From positions 2,302 through 7,746 of the forward strand of contig DOCI01000105.1 of NCBI GenBank assembly GCA_003503535.1: a stretch of DNA of 5,445 nucleotides, in the 5' to 3' direction. The translations under genes were made by a program, and so were the position numbers. The stretch comes from Planctomycetaceae bacterium. Lineage in GTDB: Bacteria > Planctomycetota > Planctomycetia > Planctomycetales > Planctomycetaceae. The notes beneath the pieces were generated by a model that saw nothing but the letters and a program-made list of their open reading frames with translations, ran no database searches and was not told where the DNA came from. Positions 1 to 5,445 of the stretch are shown here, one piece after another (the first letter of the stretch is position 1; the number at the start of each line of letters is the position of its first letter).

Positions 1-282
1 GTCAGGAATGTCGCCTATTGCACAGATGTCAGTGAGATTCCACCAGAGACGTGGCCGTTGCTGGAAAATCTGGATGTGCTGATCATCGATGCATTACGTT
101 TTCGTCAGCATCCCACGCACTTCAATCTGACGCAGGCAACTCAGGTGAGCGAGCAACTCCGTCCCCGGCAGACTTACTTCACTCACATCGCGCATGATAT
201 CGAGCATGAATATGTGTCGGGGAAATTGCCAAAGGGAATTGACCTGGCTTATGATGGACTGCGAATTCCGGTTACGTTCTGA
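1..282 (+). CDS. PhnP-like MBL-fold phosphodiesterase, C-terminal part (5' end outside window)
   Basis: The reading frame is open from base 1 and ends at TGA 280-282, giving 93 visible residues with no start in the window. The fragment begins with YCTDVSEIP (residues 6-14), the beta-strand carrying the metal-bridging aspartate (D9) of the metallo-beta-lactamase fold. It continues with a VLIIDAL strand (26-32), a PTHFNLTQA segment with H40, and THIAHD (61-66), which supplies the last metal-binding histidine (H62 or H65). It ends with LPKGIDLAYDGLRI. This order and the ending closely resemble the PhnP / phosphoribosyl 1,2-cyclic phosphate phosphodiesterase group as I remember it. Those enzymes hydrolyse cyclic phosphodiesters in the cytoplasm with two bound metal ions. 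The N-terminal HxHxDH motif would lie upstream of the window. The family is clear. The substrate is not, because no phosphonate (phn) genes are visible and many PhnP-like proteins are uncharacterised. Confidence 0.85.
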   Translation, partial: VRNVAYCTDVSEIPPETWPLLENLDVLIIDALRFRQHPTHFNLTQATQVSEQLRPRQTYFTHIAHDIEHEYVSGKLPKGIDLAYDGLRIPVTF

Positions 283-302
283 GTATTCTATGTGTGGTGG
301 TT

Positions 303-527
303 GGGTGACACGACCCTGAGCACGGCGAAGGGGTGAATTCCTTTTCTTCTTTTTGGGAAGCGATTTTTTTCCTTCTCCTTGGGCAGAGGGAACAATAATC
401 AATGGGCTCCCATGGCAGGTCCGGGGAAAGTCTTAATGGAGAGTTATGTATAAAAAACAGAAGCTTTGTGAAGGGTGTGGTCGGCGCGAATTCCACGCCC
501 ATCACTTCATTCTGGGTCGTGCCACCC
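303..527. repeat. degenerate inverted-repeat pair flanking about 150 bases
   Basis: The 14-mer GGGTGACACGACCC at 303-316 reappears on the minus strand at 527-514 as GGGTGGCACGACCC, a 13/14 match. Both copies then lead, at nearly equal distance, to GAATTC (335-340 on +; 488-493 on the other side). Hand alignment of 303-340 with the reverse complement of 488-527 gives 29 identities over 40 columns with two single-base gaps. The interior (341-487) has polypyrimidine runs and no supportable gene. The arrangement could be a decayed miniature mobile element, or two copies of a short dispersed intergenic repeat in opposite orientation. It fills most of the 266-base gap between two convergent genes. 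Confidence 0.5.
328..354 (+). terminator. weak candidate terminator after the PhnP-like gene
   Basis: A short stem (328-333 with 338-343, including two G-T pairs, loop TGAA) is followed by a pyrimidine-rich, T-rich run at 344-354. It lies 46 bases after the stop of the PhnP-like gene. The stem is short and wobbly, and it sits inside a repeat arm, so this is only a candidate. Confidence 0.25.
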
Positions 528-548
528 ACTGGGCTTAGTGTTTATCTT

Positions 549-1943
549 TCAGACCTCAAAAGATTGTCCGCGCATGGGAATAATCGGGTCTTCATCGGTG
601 AAGTCTTTCAGCACCTCTGCTAATGCTAATGCGGAGTCGGGTTCGCCGTGAACGAGAAATGCCTGTCCGATTCCCCCCGCTTGAGCAGCCTGCTCGAACC
701 ACCAGCGAAAGTCCGTTACATCGGCATGGGCAGAGAGTCCATCCAACTTTTCGACATGAGCCTTGAGTGGAAAATCACGATCGAAAAACTTGATGTACTT
801 TTGCCGCTCGGCAATGCGGCGGCCGGTTGTATGTTCTGCCTGAAAGCCAATTAAGGCAACCGTATTGTGTGGATCGGAAATCGCATGAGCCAAATGATGC
901 ACAACGCGCCCACTTTCACACATTCCCGAAGCGGAGATAATGAGCATCGTTCCTTCACGATCATTTAACTCTTTGCTTTCATGCGAAGACCGCACATAAC
1001 TCAGCCAGGGAAATCCAAACGGATCGTCGTCATCTCGCAGCAAAAGCTGGATTTCAGCATCCATGATCTCCAGGTGATCGCGATAAACTTTCGTGAGTCG
1101 CGTCGCCAGTGGACTGTCGACAAATACCGGAATTGGAGGCAGCAGATTTTCATTGAAGAGTTCATTCAGAAAATAAACCAGTTGTTGAGTCCGTCCCAAT
1201 GCAAATGCAGGCACAATCACCCGACCGCCGACTGCGACCGCTTCCTTCAAAATTCGTAGCAGTTCCATCTTGATATCCCGCGAAGGGGGATGCACGCGAT
1301 TGCCGTAAGTCGATTCGCAAATCAGCACATCGCAGCGTTCAATCGTGCTTGGATCCGGTAGTAACGGTAAATCGCGTCGCCCCAGGTCACCTGAGAAGAC
1401 GATCCGTTTCCAGACTCCGTCTTCCTCGATGTCGACTTCGGTAATCGCAGAGCCGAGAATGTGTCCCGAGTTGAGGAAGCGAATGCGAAACCCGCTGGCG
1501 ATTTCGTGACGTTTTTCAAAGTCGAGCGGCTCGAACAATGCCATCAATCCGTCAACATCATCCTGATCATACAACGGTTCAACAGAGGGATGACCCGGCT
1601 TCAAATGTCGCGACAGATAGCGGGAATCTTCCTGCTGAATTTTGGCGGCATCTTTGAGCATAATCTCGGCAAAGTCAGCCGTGGCAGCTGTGCAGAAGAT
1701 CCGACCGCGAAATCCCTTCCGGAACAAGCGAGGCAGGTTTCCGCAGTGATCGATATGCGCGTGCGACAGGATGACGACATCGATATCGCGAGGATCGTAG
1801 GCGAACTCCTCATTTTTGCGTCGCGATTCCGCACGGCGTCCCTGAAAAAGTCCGCAATCAAAGAGAATTTTTCGACCGTCAGACTCCAGCAAATGCTGAC
1901 TCCCTGTCACTTCCCCCGCTGCTCCGTGAAATGTGAGTTTCAT
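549..1943 (-). CDS. beta-CASP metallo-beta-lactamase RNase (CPSF73/YSH1-like, COG1236 type)
   Basis: This complete 464-residue protein is predicted to be a cytoplasmic zinc-dependent RNA-processing nuclease related to bacterial TTHA0252 and to eukaryotic CPSF73. The MBL domain holds the HAHIDH metal motif (61-66), GHILGSA with H161, and SGDLG with the bridging D186. The beta-CASP insert begins after ESTYG (E210, motif A). It includes the typical strand and helix VIVPAFALGRTQQLVYF (242-258), VDSPLA (275-280) and SASGM (337-341). The protein then returns to the MBL fold with SAHAD (H406, motif B) and VHGE (H432, motif C). All expected ligands are present, so it should be catalytically competent. 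Length is normal for the family. ATG at 1943 directly begins the family N-terminus MKLTFHGAAGEVTGS, and only a weak GGA precedes it. The gene faces away from the YebC-family gene and runs convergently towards the PhnP-like gene. Its RNA substrate cannot be deduced; bacterial members have been reported as endo- or exonucleases. Confidence 0.95.
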   Translation of the reverse strand: MKLTFHGAAGEVTGSQHLLESDGRKILFDCGLFQGRRAESRRKNEEFAYDPRDIDVVILSHAHIDHCGNLPRLFRKGFRGRIFCTAATADFAEIMLKDAAKIQQEDSRYLSRHLKPGHPSVEPLYDQDDVDGLMALFEPLDFEKRHEIASGFRIRFLNSGHILGSAITEVDIEEDGVWKRIVFSGDLGRRDLPLLPDPSTIERCDVLICESTYGNRVHPPSRDIKMELLRILKEAVAVGGRVIVPAFALGRTQQLVYFLNELFNENLLPPIPVFVDSPLATRLTKVYRDHLEIMDAEIQLLLRDDDDPFGFPWLSYVRSSHESKELNDREGTMLIISASGMCESGRVVHHLAHAISDPHNTVALIGFQAEHTTGRRIAERQKYIKFFDRDFPLKAHVEKLDGLSAHADVTDFRWWFEQAAQAGGIGQAFLVHGEPDSALALAEVLKDFTDEDPIIPMRGQSFEV

Positions 1944-2021
1944 TATGAATTCCGTGTTCTACCGATATCGAGTCTGTTCTTAAAACTGCTTACAAGCCTG
2001 GCTTCATCAAATAAATCTGGG

Positions 2022-2102
2022 GTGGCGGGGGCGCTCCGCTTCAGCGAAAGCCCCCGGATGTTCAACGATTCGAGGGCTTCTCTTCGAGAGCGCCCCCGCC
2101 AC
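2022..2102. repeat. GC-rich palindromic intergenic element with 15-bp perfect inverted ends
   Basis: The outer arm GTGGCGGGGGCGCTC (2022-2036) is the exact reverse complement of GAGCGCCCCCGCCAC (2088-2102). Inside lie further pairings. There is a small hairpin CGC-TTCA-GCG (2037-2046). An inner stem pairs AAGCCC (2048-2053) with GGGCTT (2074-2079). CTCT-TCG-AGAG (2080-2090) could form a hairpin that competes with the outer stem. The whole 81-base unit could fold as a long stem with side arms, on DNA or RNA. Its compact form and GC richness against its surroundings suggest a REP-like or MITE-like dispersed element. It sits 78 bases upstream of the beta-CASP start and about 240 bases upstream of the YebC-family start, so it could also act as an upstream boundary for either promoter. 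Confidence 0.75.
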
Positions 2103-2262
2103 ACGTCGCATTCTTATCGATACAATGCCATATCAGGTTTTAAACAGGATAACGAAAACTGATCCCGAAGTGTCACCAACGTGGATCTCATCGAAGAAAT
2201 GGAATGACAAGGGGCGACATCACTGCCTGCCGTTCCGGTTATCGCTCCCTTTCATTTCGTAA

Positions 2263-2291
2263 TTGCTCTTGGCCATGGATTTGTCTATTCT
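2263..2291 (+). promoter_or_regulatory. weak candidate sigma70-type promoter for the YebC-family gene
   Basis: TTGCTC at 2263-2268 and TATTCT at 2286-2291 are separated by 17 bases and would leave a leader of roughly 45 bases before ATG 2343. The match to consensus is poor (3/6 and 4/6), so this is a guess based mainly on spacing and position. Confidence 0.2.
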
Positions 2292-2342
2292 TAGAGAAGT
2301 TCAAGTTCTATTTGACACCAATAAAATAAGTAGATTCGTCCC

Positions 2343-3065
2343 ATGGGAAGAAGTTTCGAGAACCGCAAGCATTCAATCGCCAAGACTGCTGCACAGAAGT
2401 CTAAGCTTTACTCACGATACGGTAAAATGTTGTACGTGGTGGCCAAGAATGGTGTGCCTGAACCGGAATCGAATCCGGCTTTGAAAAATATGATCGAGAA
2501 GGCCAAAAAGGAACAGGTTCCCTCCCACGTTATCGAAAAAGCGATGGAGAAAGCCCGGGGAGCCGGGGGTGAAGACTATTCAGAAGCCAAATATGAAGGC
2601 TTCGGGCCGGGCGGGTGTTCGGTGATTGTCGATTGTCTGACCGATAATCCGACACGAACATTCACCGACGTTCGCAACTGTTTTAACAAAGGGAACGCCA
2701 AACTGGGCAACAGTGGAACCGTCGCTCATGCATTCGATCACCTTTCAGTCCTCTCCTTCAAGGGAGACGATGCCGACCAGATTCTCGAAGCCTTGCTCGA
2801 AGCGGATGTCGATGTCGATGATGTCGAAAGTAATGATGGTCAACTCACCGTATTTGCAGCGGCGACAGACTTTTTCAAAGCCAAGCAGGCGTTACTGGAA
2901 ATGCAGCCCGACATGGAATTCGACGTCCAGGAAATTGCCTTTGTCGGACAATCCGATGTTGAACTTAGTGGAGACGATGTCGAAGCTTTTGAAAAGTTTC
3001 TGGATCTACTCAATGAGTGCGACGACGTGCAAAACGTGTATCACAATGCGAAATTTCCTGATTAG
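2343..3065 (+). CDS. YebC/TACO1-family protein, YeeN/YeeI type
   Basis: This complete 240-residue protein belongs to the YebC/PmpR/TACO1 family (DUF28). It starts MGRSFENRK, like the MGRKW start of the YeeN/YeeI subgroup rather than the MAGHSKW start of classical YebC. It contains the family segments [15 protein letters not shown] (34-48), the lysine-rich helix ending [11 protein letters not shown] (63-73), YEGFGPGG (84-91), DNPTRT (101-106), [12 protein letters not shown] (121-132), ADVDVDD (154-160) and QNVYHN (230-235). Older annotation calls the family transcriptional regulators. More recent work on TACO1 and bacterial YebC-type proteins points to a ribosome-associated role in translating difficult stretches such as polyproline. 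I take the second as more likely here, by homology only. Length matches the subgroup (about 238-240). The ATG at 2343 encodes the conserved first residue; no Shine-Dalgarno sequence is apparent. The gene stands alone on the plus strand, divergent from the beta-CASP gene and convergent with the secreted-protein gene. Confidence 0.95.
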   Translation: MGRSFENRKHSIAKTAAQKSKLYSRYGKMLYVVAKNGVPEPESNPALKNMIEKAKKEQVPSHVIEKAMEKARGAGGEDYSEAKYEGFGPGGCSVIVDCLTDNPTRTFTDVRNCFNKGNAKLGNSGTVAHAFDHLSVLSFKGDDADQILEALLEADVDVDDVESNDGQLTVFAAATDFFKAKQALLEMQPDMEFDVQEIAFVGQSDVELSGDDVEAFEKFLDLLNECDDVQNVYHNAKFPD

Positions 3066-3129
3066 ACCATTATCAAATGGTATCTGCAGTCGCTTTGACA
3101 CCAAATGTTCTGAAAACGCAGTGTTCGCT

Positions 3130-3155
3130 CCTGCTGAACGCGGCAGGTAATTTTT
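3130..3155 (+). terminator. candidate rho-independent terminator of the YebC-family gene
   Basis: The stem CCTGCT (3130-3135) pairs with GGCAGG (3142-3147), with one G-T pair and a six-base loop, and is followed by TAATTTTT (3148-3155). It lies 65 bases past the stop codon, between convergent genes. The stem is short, so confidence is moderate. Another perfect hairpin, ACCATT-ATCA-AATGGT at 3066-3081, follows the stop codon immediately but has no T run. Confidence 0.4.
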
Positions 3156-3186
3156 GAATATGCTCTGGAAACGGACAGCTGCATCT

Positions 3187-3669
3187 CTATTGCTCATCAA
3201 GATAATAGCTCAGATTCCAGTCTGCAATATTTTCCATTTGCGCTGCAGTGCCAAAATAGGTGCCGCCGAATGGCTTGCCGGTCTTGGTGTCATAGAGCGT
3301 TAAGTGAAGAACACCTTGATGCTTTATGGTGATTTCAAGCTCAAAGTTCTGTAGTCCCTGAGAAACGCTTGTCGTTTGACTCACTTCCGTCTCTTCGAAG
3401 CCATTGCCTTTTGTCTGAGTGAGCAACAAAGAGAGCGTGGCTTCCGCTCTGCTGTCGAGTCGAACGCGTCCTTTAACGACGACAGTATCTCCCTGTTCGA
3501 GACGTGTTGAAGTGGAATGCGCGTCCGTAATTTCAATGACGTCACCATCCCGGTAGCGTTTCGGACCGAGAACGGTTTCCACCTCAAAAAGGCGCGGGGG
3601 AGTCGCCCATGCGGGGGTGGCGACCATGAGCAATGTTAAAATGAAGACACGAATCATGATCGAACTCAT
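3187..3669 (-). CDS. small exported protein of unknown function
   Basis: I do not recognise this protein. From ATG 3669 it has 160 residues; from the alternative ATG 3657 it has 156. Either start gives a typical Sec signal peptide: Met-Ile-Arg, a hydrophobic core VFILTLLMV, then a cleavage site after A-W-A (residue 18 counting from 3657). The mature part of about 138 residues is rich in alternating hydrophobic residues and threonine, suggesting a single beta-sandwich domain. Examples are DTVVVKGRVRL (57-67), ATLSLLLTQT (73-82), NFELEITI (104-111) and GVLHLTLYDT (115-124). No cysteine occurs after the signal, so it is not a lipoprotein. The frame stays open upstream to 3858, but that extension lacks protein-like character and would bury the signal peptide, so I trimmed it. 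It is co-directional with the LRR-like gene 151 bases upstream. It may belong to a planctomycete-restricted family. Confidence 0.7.
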   Translation of the reverse strand: MSSIMIRVFILTLLMVATPAWATPPRLFEVETVLGPKRYRDGDVIEITDAHSTSTRLEQGDTVVVKGRVRLDSRAEATLSLLLTQTKGNGFEETEVSQTTSVSQGLQNFELEITIKHQGVLHLTLYDTKTGKPFGGTYFGTAAQMENIADWNLSYYLDEQ

Positions 3670-3804
3670 TAATCTCGAAGAACAGGAACGTTCACAGGTG
3701 TAACCCCATGTAATTGCTTTAAGATAGCTATTATCAGAACATATTATTATGGCTGGAGTCGCGTTTGGTTTCTTGAGATGTCTCGATGTAACAGACAGTA
3801 ATTT

Positions 3805-3818
3805 CCAGAATTCTCTGG
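3805..3818 (-). terminator. short hairpin just after the LRR-like gene
   Basis: CCAGA (3805-3809) and TCTGG (3814-3818) form a perfect 5-bp stem with a four-base loop, two bases beyond the stop codon of the LRR-like gene. There is no good T run after it on the minus strand, so it may only mark the transcript end or may be chance. Confidence 0.2.
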
Positions 3819-3820
3819 TA

Positions 3821-4384
3821 TTAATTTCTATTTGCATGTGGAGGGTAACTCTTAACAATATTAGGTAGCCTGGAAACTACGGAAGAATAAGCTGCTGGTG
3901 TGATATTTGATGAGCCTTGGAAGTCAATAATCAGTAGCGAGTCCAATCGGGAAACATGGTTCAAGCAAGAGTTGTCAATTAGATCTGAATACACAGTCAG
4001 TTCGACAATTTGATTTAAGTGGCGTAAATGGCCAAGTGCATCGTTGCCAAAACCGTAAAGAATCACCCTTTTAAGTTCCGGTAGTTGAGCGAGGCGATGT
4101 AAATCCAGGTCGCCAACCTGAGCTGTCGCTCGAATGTGCAAATCAGACCATTGCTCCTTCTGGGGATGCGAGTCAAGATACTTCTGCGCTTCGATTTCAG
4201 ACATTGTATCGATCTGGCGGGGAAGCGCGGGGAAATGACACATGGCTAATGAAACATTAGCAAAAAAGTTGACAGCCTCCACTCTTTCGGGAGGATCATC
4301 CTCGTAAGTGACCACAAAGTTTCGCATTGGTCCAGTGCCAATCTTACGTCCCCATTCTGATTTTCGAGGCATTTTAGATGTCAT
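3821..4384 (-). CDS. leucine-rich-repeat-like protein, probably cytoplasmic
   Basis: This 187-residue protein has no signal peptide or membrane segment. Residues 1-35 are basic and polar, and residues 36-90 are not recognisable. The C-terminal half contains about three degenerate leucine-rich repeats of 23-25 residues. They run from LAQLPELKRVILYGFGNDA (about 98-116), through LRHLNQIVELTVYSDLIDNS (120-139), to VSRLDSLLIIDFQGSSNITP (144-163), and a last partial unit ends at LPNI (173-176). Such repeats form a curved protein-binding surface, and no catalytic motif is seen. Many planctomycete proteins carry similar LRRs, but the partner here is unknown. ATG 4384 is the first in-frame start; ATG 4372 (MPRKSEW) is an alternative, and neither has a clear Shine-Dalgarno sequence. 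The gene is followed by the secreted-protein gene on the same strand. Its upstream region is strikingly AT-rich. The call of a real gene rests on the repeat pattern and absence of competing frames. Confidence 0.65.
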   Translation of the reverse strand: MTSKMPRKSEWGRKIGTGPMRNFVVTYEDDPPERVEAVNFFANVSLAMCHFPALPRQIDTMSEIEAQKYLDSHPQKEQWSDLHIRATAQVGDLDLHRLAQLPELKRVILYGFGNDALGHLRHLNQIVELTVYSDLIDNSCLNHVSRLDSLLIIDFQGSSNITPAAYSSVVSRLPNIVKSYPPHANRN

Positions 4385-4550
4385 TAATAAGTGATAAGAA
4401 TAGATTTCTTACTACCTGATGCGATGTTCTGTAGTGTGTATTTTGAATCAACATTATGAAATCATAAACGTAGGGACGAATTTATAGATACATCAAGTAC
4501 CCAAATTTCTTTTCACTGGCGGTTACAATCTATTGCAAACACCAATAATA
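4385..4550. other. AT-rich spacer upstream of the LRR-like gene
   Basis: Hand counting gives about 32% GC over 4381-4560, against about 53% in 4741-4800 within the DUF1552 gene. No coding frame is supported. The stretch probably holds the promoter of the LRR-like gene, but I could not pick out a convincing pair of boxes. One perfect inverted repeat, TTATGA-AA-TCATAA, lies at 4454-4467, 70 bases before the start codon. Confidence 0.6.
4454..4467. promoter_or_regulatory. short inverted repeat, possible operator
   Basis: TTATGA and TCATAA are exact reverse complements separated by AA, giving a 14-base dyad 70 bases upstream of the LRR-like start. The size and shape suit a dimeric repressor site. 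In such AT-rich DNA a dyad of this length can arise by chance. Confidence 0.2.
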
Positions 4551-4588
4551 AAGGGGAAAACGTCAAAAAATGATGACGCTTTCCCCTT
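4551..4588 (-). terminator. strong rho-independent terminator of the DUF1552 gene
   Basis: AAGGGGAAA (4551-4559) pairs with TTTCCCCTT (4580-4588). After one A/C mismatch, CGTCA (4561-4565) pairs with TGACG (4574-4578), closing an eight-base loop. On the minus strand the hairpin is followed by TATTATTGG, a moderate T-rich tail. It begins 24 bases after the stop codon at 4613. It should end the transcript that enters from beyond the right edge and so isolate it from the LRR-like gene. Confidence 0.75.
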
Positions 4589-4612
4589 GCTGATGCTTCG
4601 TGTTCAGATTGC

Positions 4613-5445
4613 CTAACTCAACGCGAGTGGACCATCCCCGCAGTAGTCCGGGTTGCCGAAGGTTTTGAGGTCGTGGCCGAAGCTTTGGGCGAGTGAGAGG
4701 TGCAGGCGGTTGTGGGCCACTTTATTCAGTTTGAGCGAGCGTCCCATTTTGTAGCCCATGCCACCGCCGATCATGACGAATGGAATGTCGTTGAGGGTGT
4801 GGGAGTTGCCTTTGCCCAGTTCGTTCGTCCAGATGACCATCGTGTTATCGAGCATGCTGCCGCTGGCACCCGGCTCGGGTGTCTCGGCTAATTGTTTCAC
4901 GAGATACGCAACCTGTTCGGCGTACCAGGTGTTGATTTTCGTCAGCTTCTCGACGGCATCGGTGTTGCTGTCCGGTTCGTGGGAGAGGCCGTGATGGCCT
5001 TCGTCGATGCCAAGCCAGCTCATCTTGGCCTGGCCGACCGAGTTCGTGAATTGCAGTGTGGCGATGCGGGCGAAGTCGGCGCGGAAACTGTTGACCATCA
5101 GATCGATTTGCATCTTACTGATCTTCGGCATGTTGTCGTTGACTTCTTTCACGCCGAGTTCCAACTTGGGCACGGCATGTCCGATATCCGCAGGATTTTC
5201 CTGTTGAAGTTCGCGTTCCATATCGCGGACAAACGAAGCCTGTTCATCGAGCAGATGACGGTCTTCTGCACTAACCATCAGGCGAAGTTTCGCGAGGTCG
5301 TTTTGCAGGGGATCCATAATGCTCTTCAAACTCTCGCGGTCTTTCATCTTGCCGTAGAGTTTGCTGAGCATCTGGTAAGGATCGTCAACTGGAGCGATTG
5401 GCTTGTTCGCACCAGCATAAACCATGCGTGTCCAGGTATCGGCTC
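4613..5445 (-). CDS. DUF1552 family protein, C-terminal part (5' end outside window)
   Basis: The frame is open from the right edge to TAG 4613-4615, giving 276 full residues of a protein that is usually about 430-470 long. An ATG at 5425 lies inside the domain and is not the true start, because the family sequence continues upstream of it (ADTWTR). Family features include [12 protein letters not shown] (about 20-31) and a charged helical region (about 32-80). These are followed by [20 protein letters not shown] (115-134), the GHHGLSH motif (149-155), [17 protein letters not shown] (200-216), GGGMG (226-230) and GR (234-235). DUF1552 proteins are typically exported through a Tat signal, which would be upstream of the window. 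They are related to the DUF1501/alkaline-phosphatase-like fold and are abundant in planctomycetes, often beside DUF1592/DUF1588 cytochrome-like proteins. The biochemical activity is not established. Membership is clear; function and operon partners lie outside the window. Confidence 0.92.
   Translation of the reverse strand, partial: ADTWTRMVYAGANKPIAPVDDPYQMLSKLYGKMKDRESLKSIMDPLQNDLAKLRLMVSAEDRHLLDEQASFVRDMERELQQENPADIGHAVPKLELGVKEVNDNMPKISKMQIDLMVNSFRADFARIATLQFTNSVGQAKMSWLGIDEGHHGLSHEPDSNTDAVEKLTKINTWYAEQVAYLVKQLAETPEPGASGSMLDNTMVIWTNELGKGNSHTLNDIPFVMIGGGMGYKMGRSLKLNKVAHNRLHLSLAQSFGHDLKTFGNPDYCGDGPLALS

Larger units (their letters stand above)
1944..2342. other. 399-base divergent intergenic region
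   Basis: This gap separates the start of the beta-CASP gene (minus) from the start of the YebC-family gene (plus), so it must carry or adjoin both promoters. Its main structure is the palindromic element at 2022-2102. The rest (2103-2262) shows no coding frame with recognisable residues, no tRNA-like fold and no tandem repeat. Neither gene has a convincing pair of -35 and -10 boxes, only a weak candidate at 2263-2291 for the plus strand. Confidence 0.7.

Noticed and set aside
341..385. Polypyrimidine runs as a possible regulatory or triplex-forming tract
   Set aside because: The runs are interrupted and short and lie between convergent genes. Nothing beyond composition supports a function.
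94..529. Two minus-strand frames and one plus-strand frame in and after the PhnP-like gene region
   Set aside because: The translations are composed of repeat arms and polypyrimidine sequence, with no domain or plausible start signal.
1461..2162. 233-codon open frame on the plus strand, antisense to the beta-CASP gene
   Set aside because: It overlaps a fully conserved catalytic gene, shows no recognisable domain, and runs through the palindromic element. It is a shadow frame.
2312..2336. Exact TTGACA at 2312-2317 with TAGATT at 2331-2336 as a promoter for the YebC-family gene
   Set aside because: Spacing is only 13 bases, and the -10 box would end six bases before the ATG, leaving essentially no leader. 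Probably chance.
2713..3150. 145-codon plus-strand frame overlapping the YebC-family gene
   Set aside because: It is a second frame of a clearly conserved gene, with low-complexity Met/Ser composition and no domain.
1..5445. CRISPR array, tRNA/rRNA gene, insertion sequence or toxin-antitoxin pair
   Set aside because: No regularly spaced direct repeats, cloverleaf-like sequences, transposase motifs or small paired genes with known toxin or antitoxin features were seen. The secreted-protein/LRR pair does not fit toxin-antitoxin organisation.

Overview
The window looks like chromosome of a planctomycete (Planctomycetota) with moderate GC content. This is an inference from three things: a DUF1552-family protein, a short cytoplasmic leucine-rich-repeat protein next to a small secreted orphan, and intergenic palindromic elements. 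Shine-Dalgarno signals are weak or absent before most genes, which fits that phylum. No tRNA, rRNA, CRISPR array, insertion sequence or phage gene is visible.

Layout. Positions 1-282 (+) hold the C-terminal third of a PhnP-like metallo-beta-lactamase-fold phosphodiesterase that enters from the left edge. A 266-base gap follows, carrying a degenerate inverted-repeat pair (303-340 and 488-527). A complete beta-CASP RNase-type metallo-beta-lactamase protein lies at 549-1943 (-). A 399-base divergent intergenic region (1944-2342) contains a GC-rich element with perfect 15-bp inverted ends (2022-2102). Next is a complete YebC/TACO1-family protein of the YeeN/YeeI type at 2343-3065 (+). Then come two lineage-restricted genes on the minus strand: a small exported beta-rich protein (3187-3669) and an LRR-like protein (3821-4384). 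Between the LRR gene and the last gene is an AT-rich spacer with a strong bidirectional-looking hairpin terminator at 4551-4588. The right edge is the C-terminal portion of a DUF1552 protein (4613 to beyond 5445, -).

How the genes relate. The only plausible functional theme is RNA and translation: the beta-CASP nuclease and the YebC-type ribosome-associated factor are divergently arranged and share one regulatory region. The DUF1552 gene ends in its own terminator, so it belongs to a transcription unit outside the window. The two middle genes look like accessory insertions between conserved genes. I found no convincing evidence of a new multi-gene system. The items most worth checking are the two intergenic repeat elements and the orphan gene pair.
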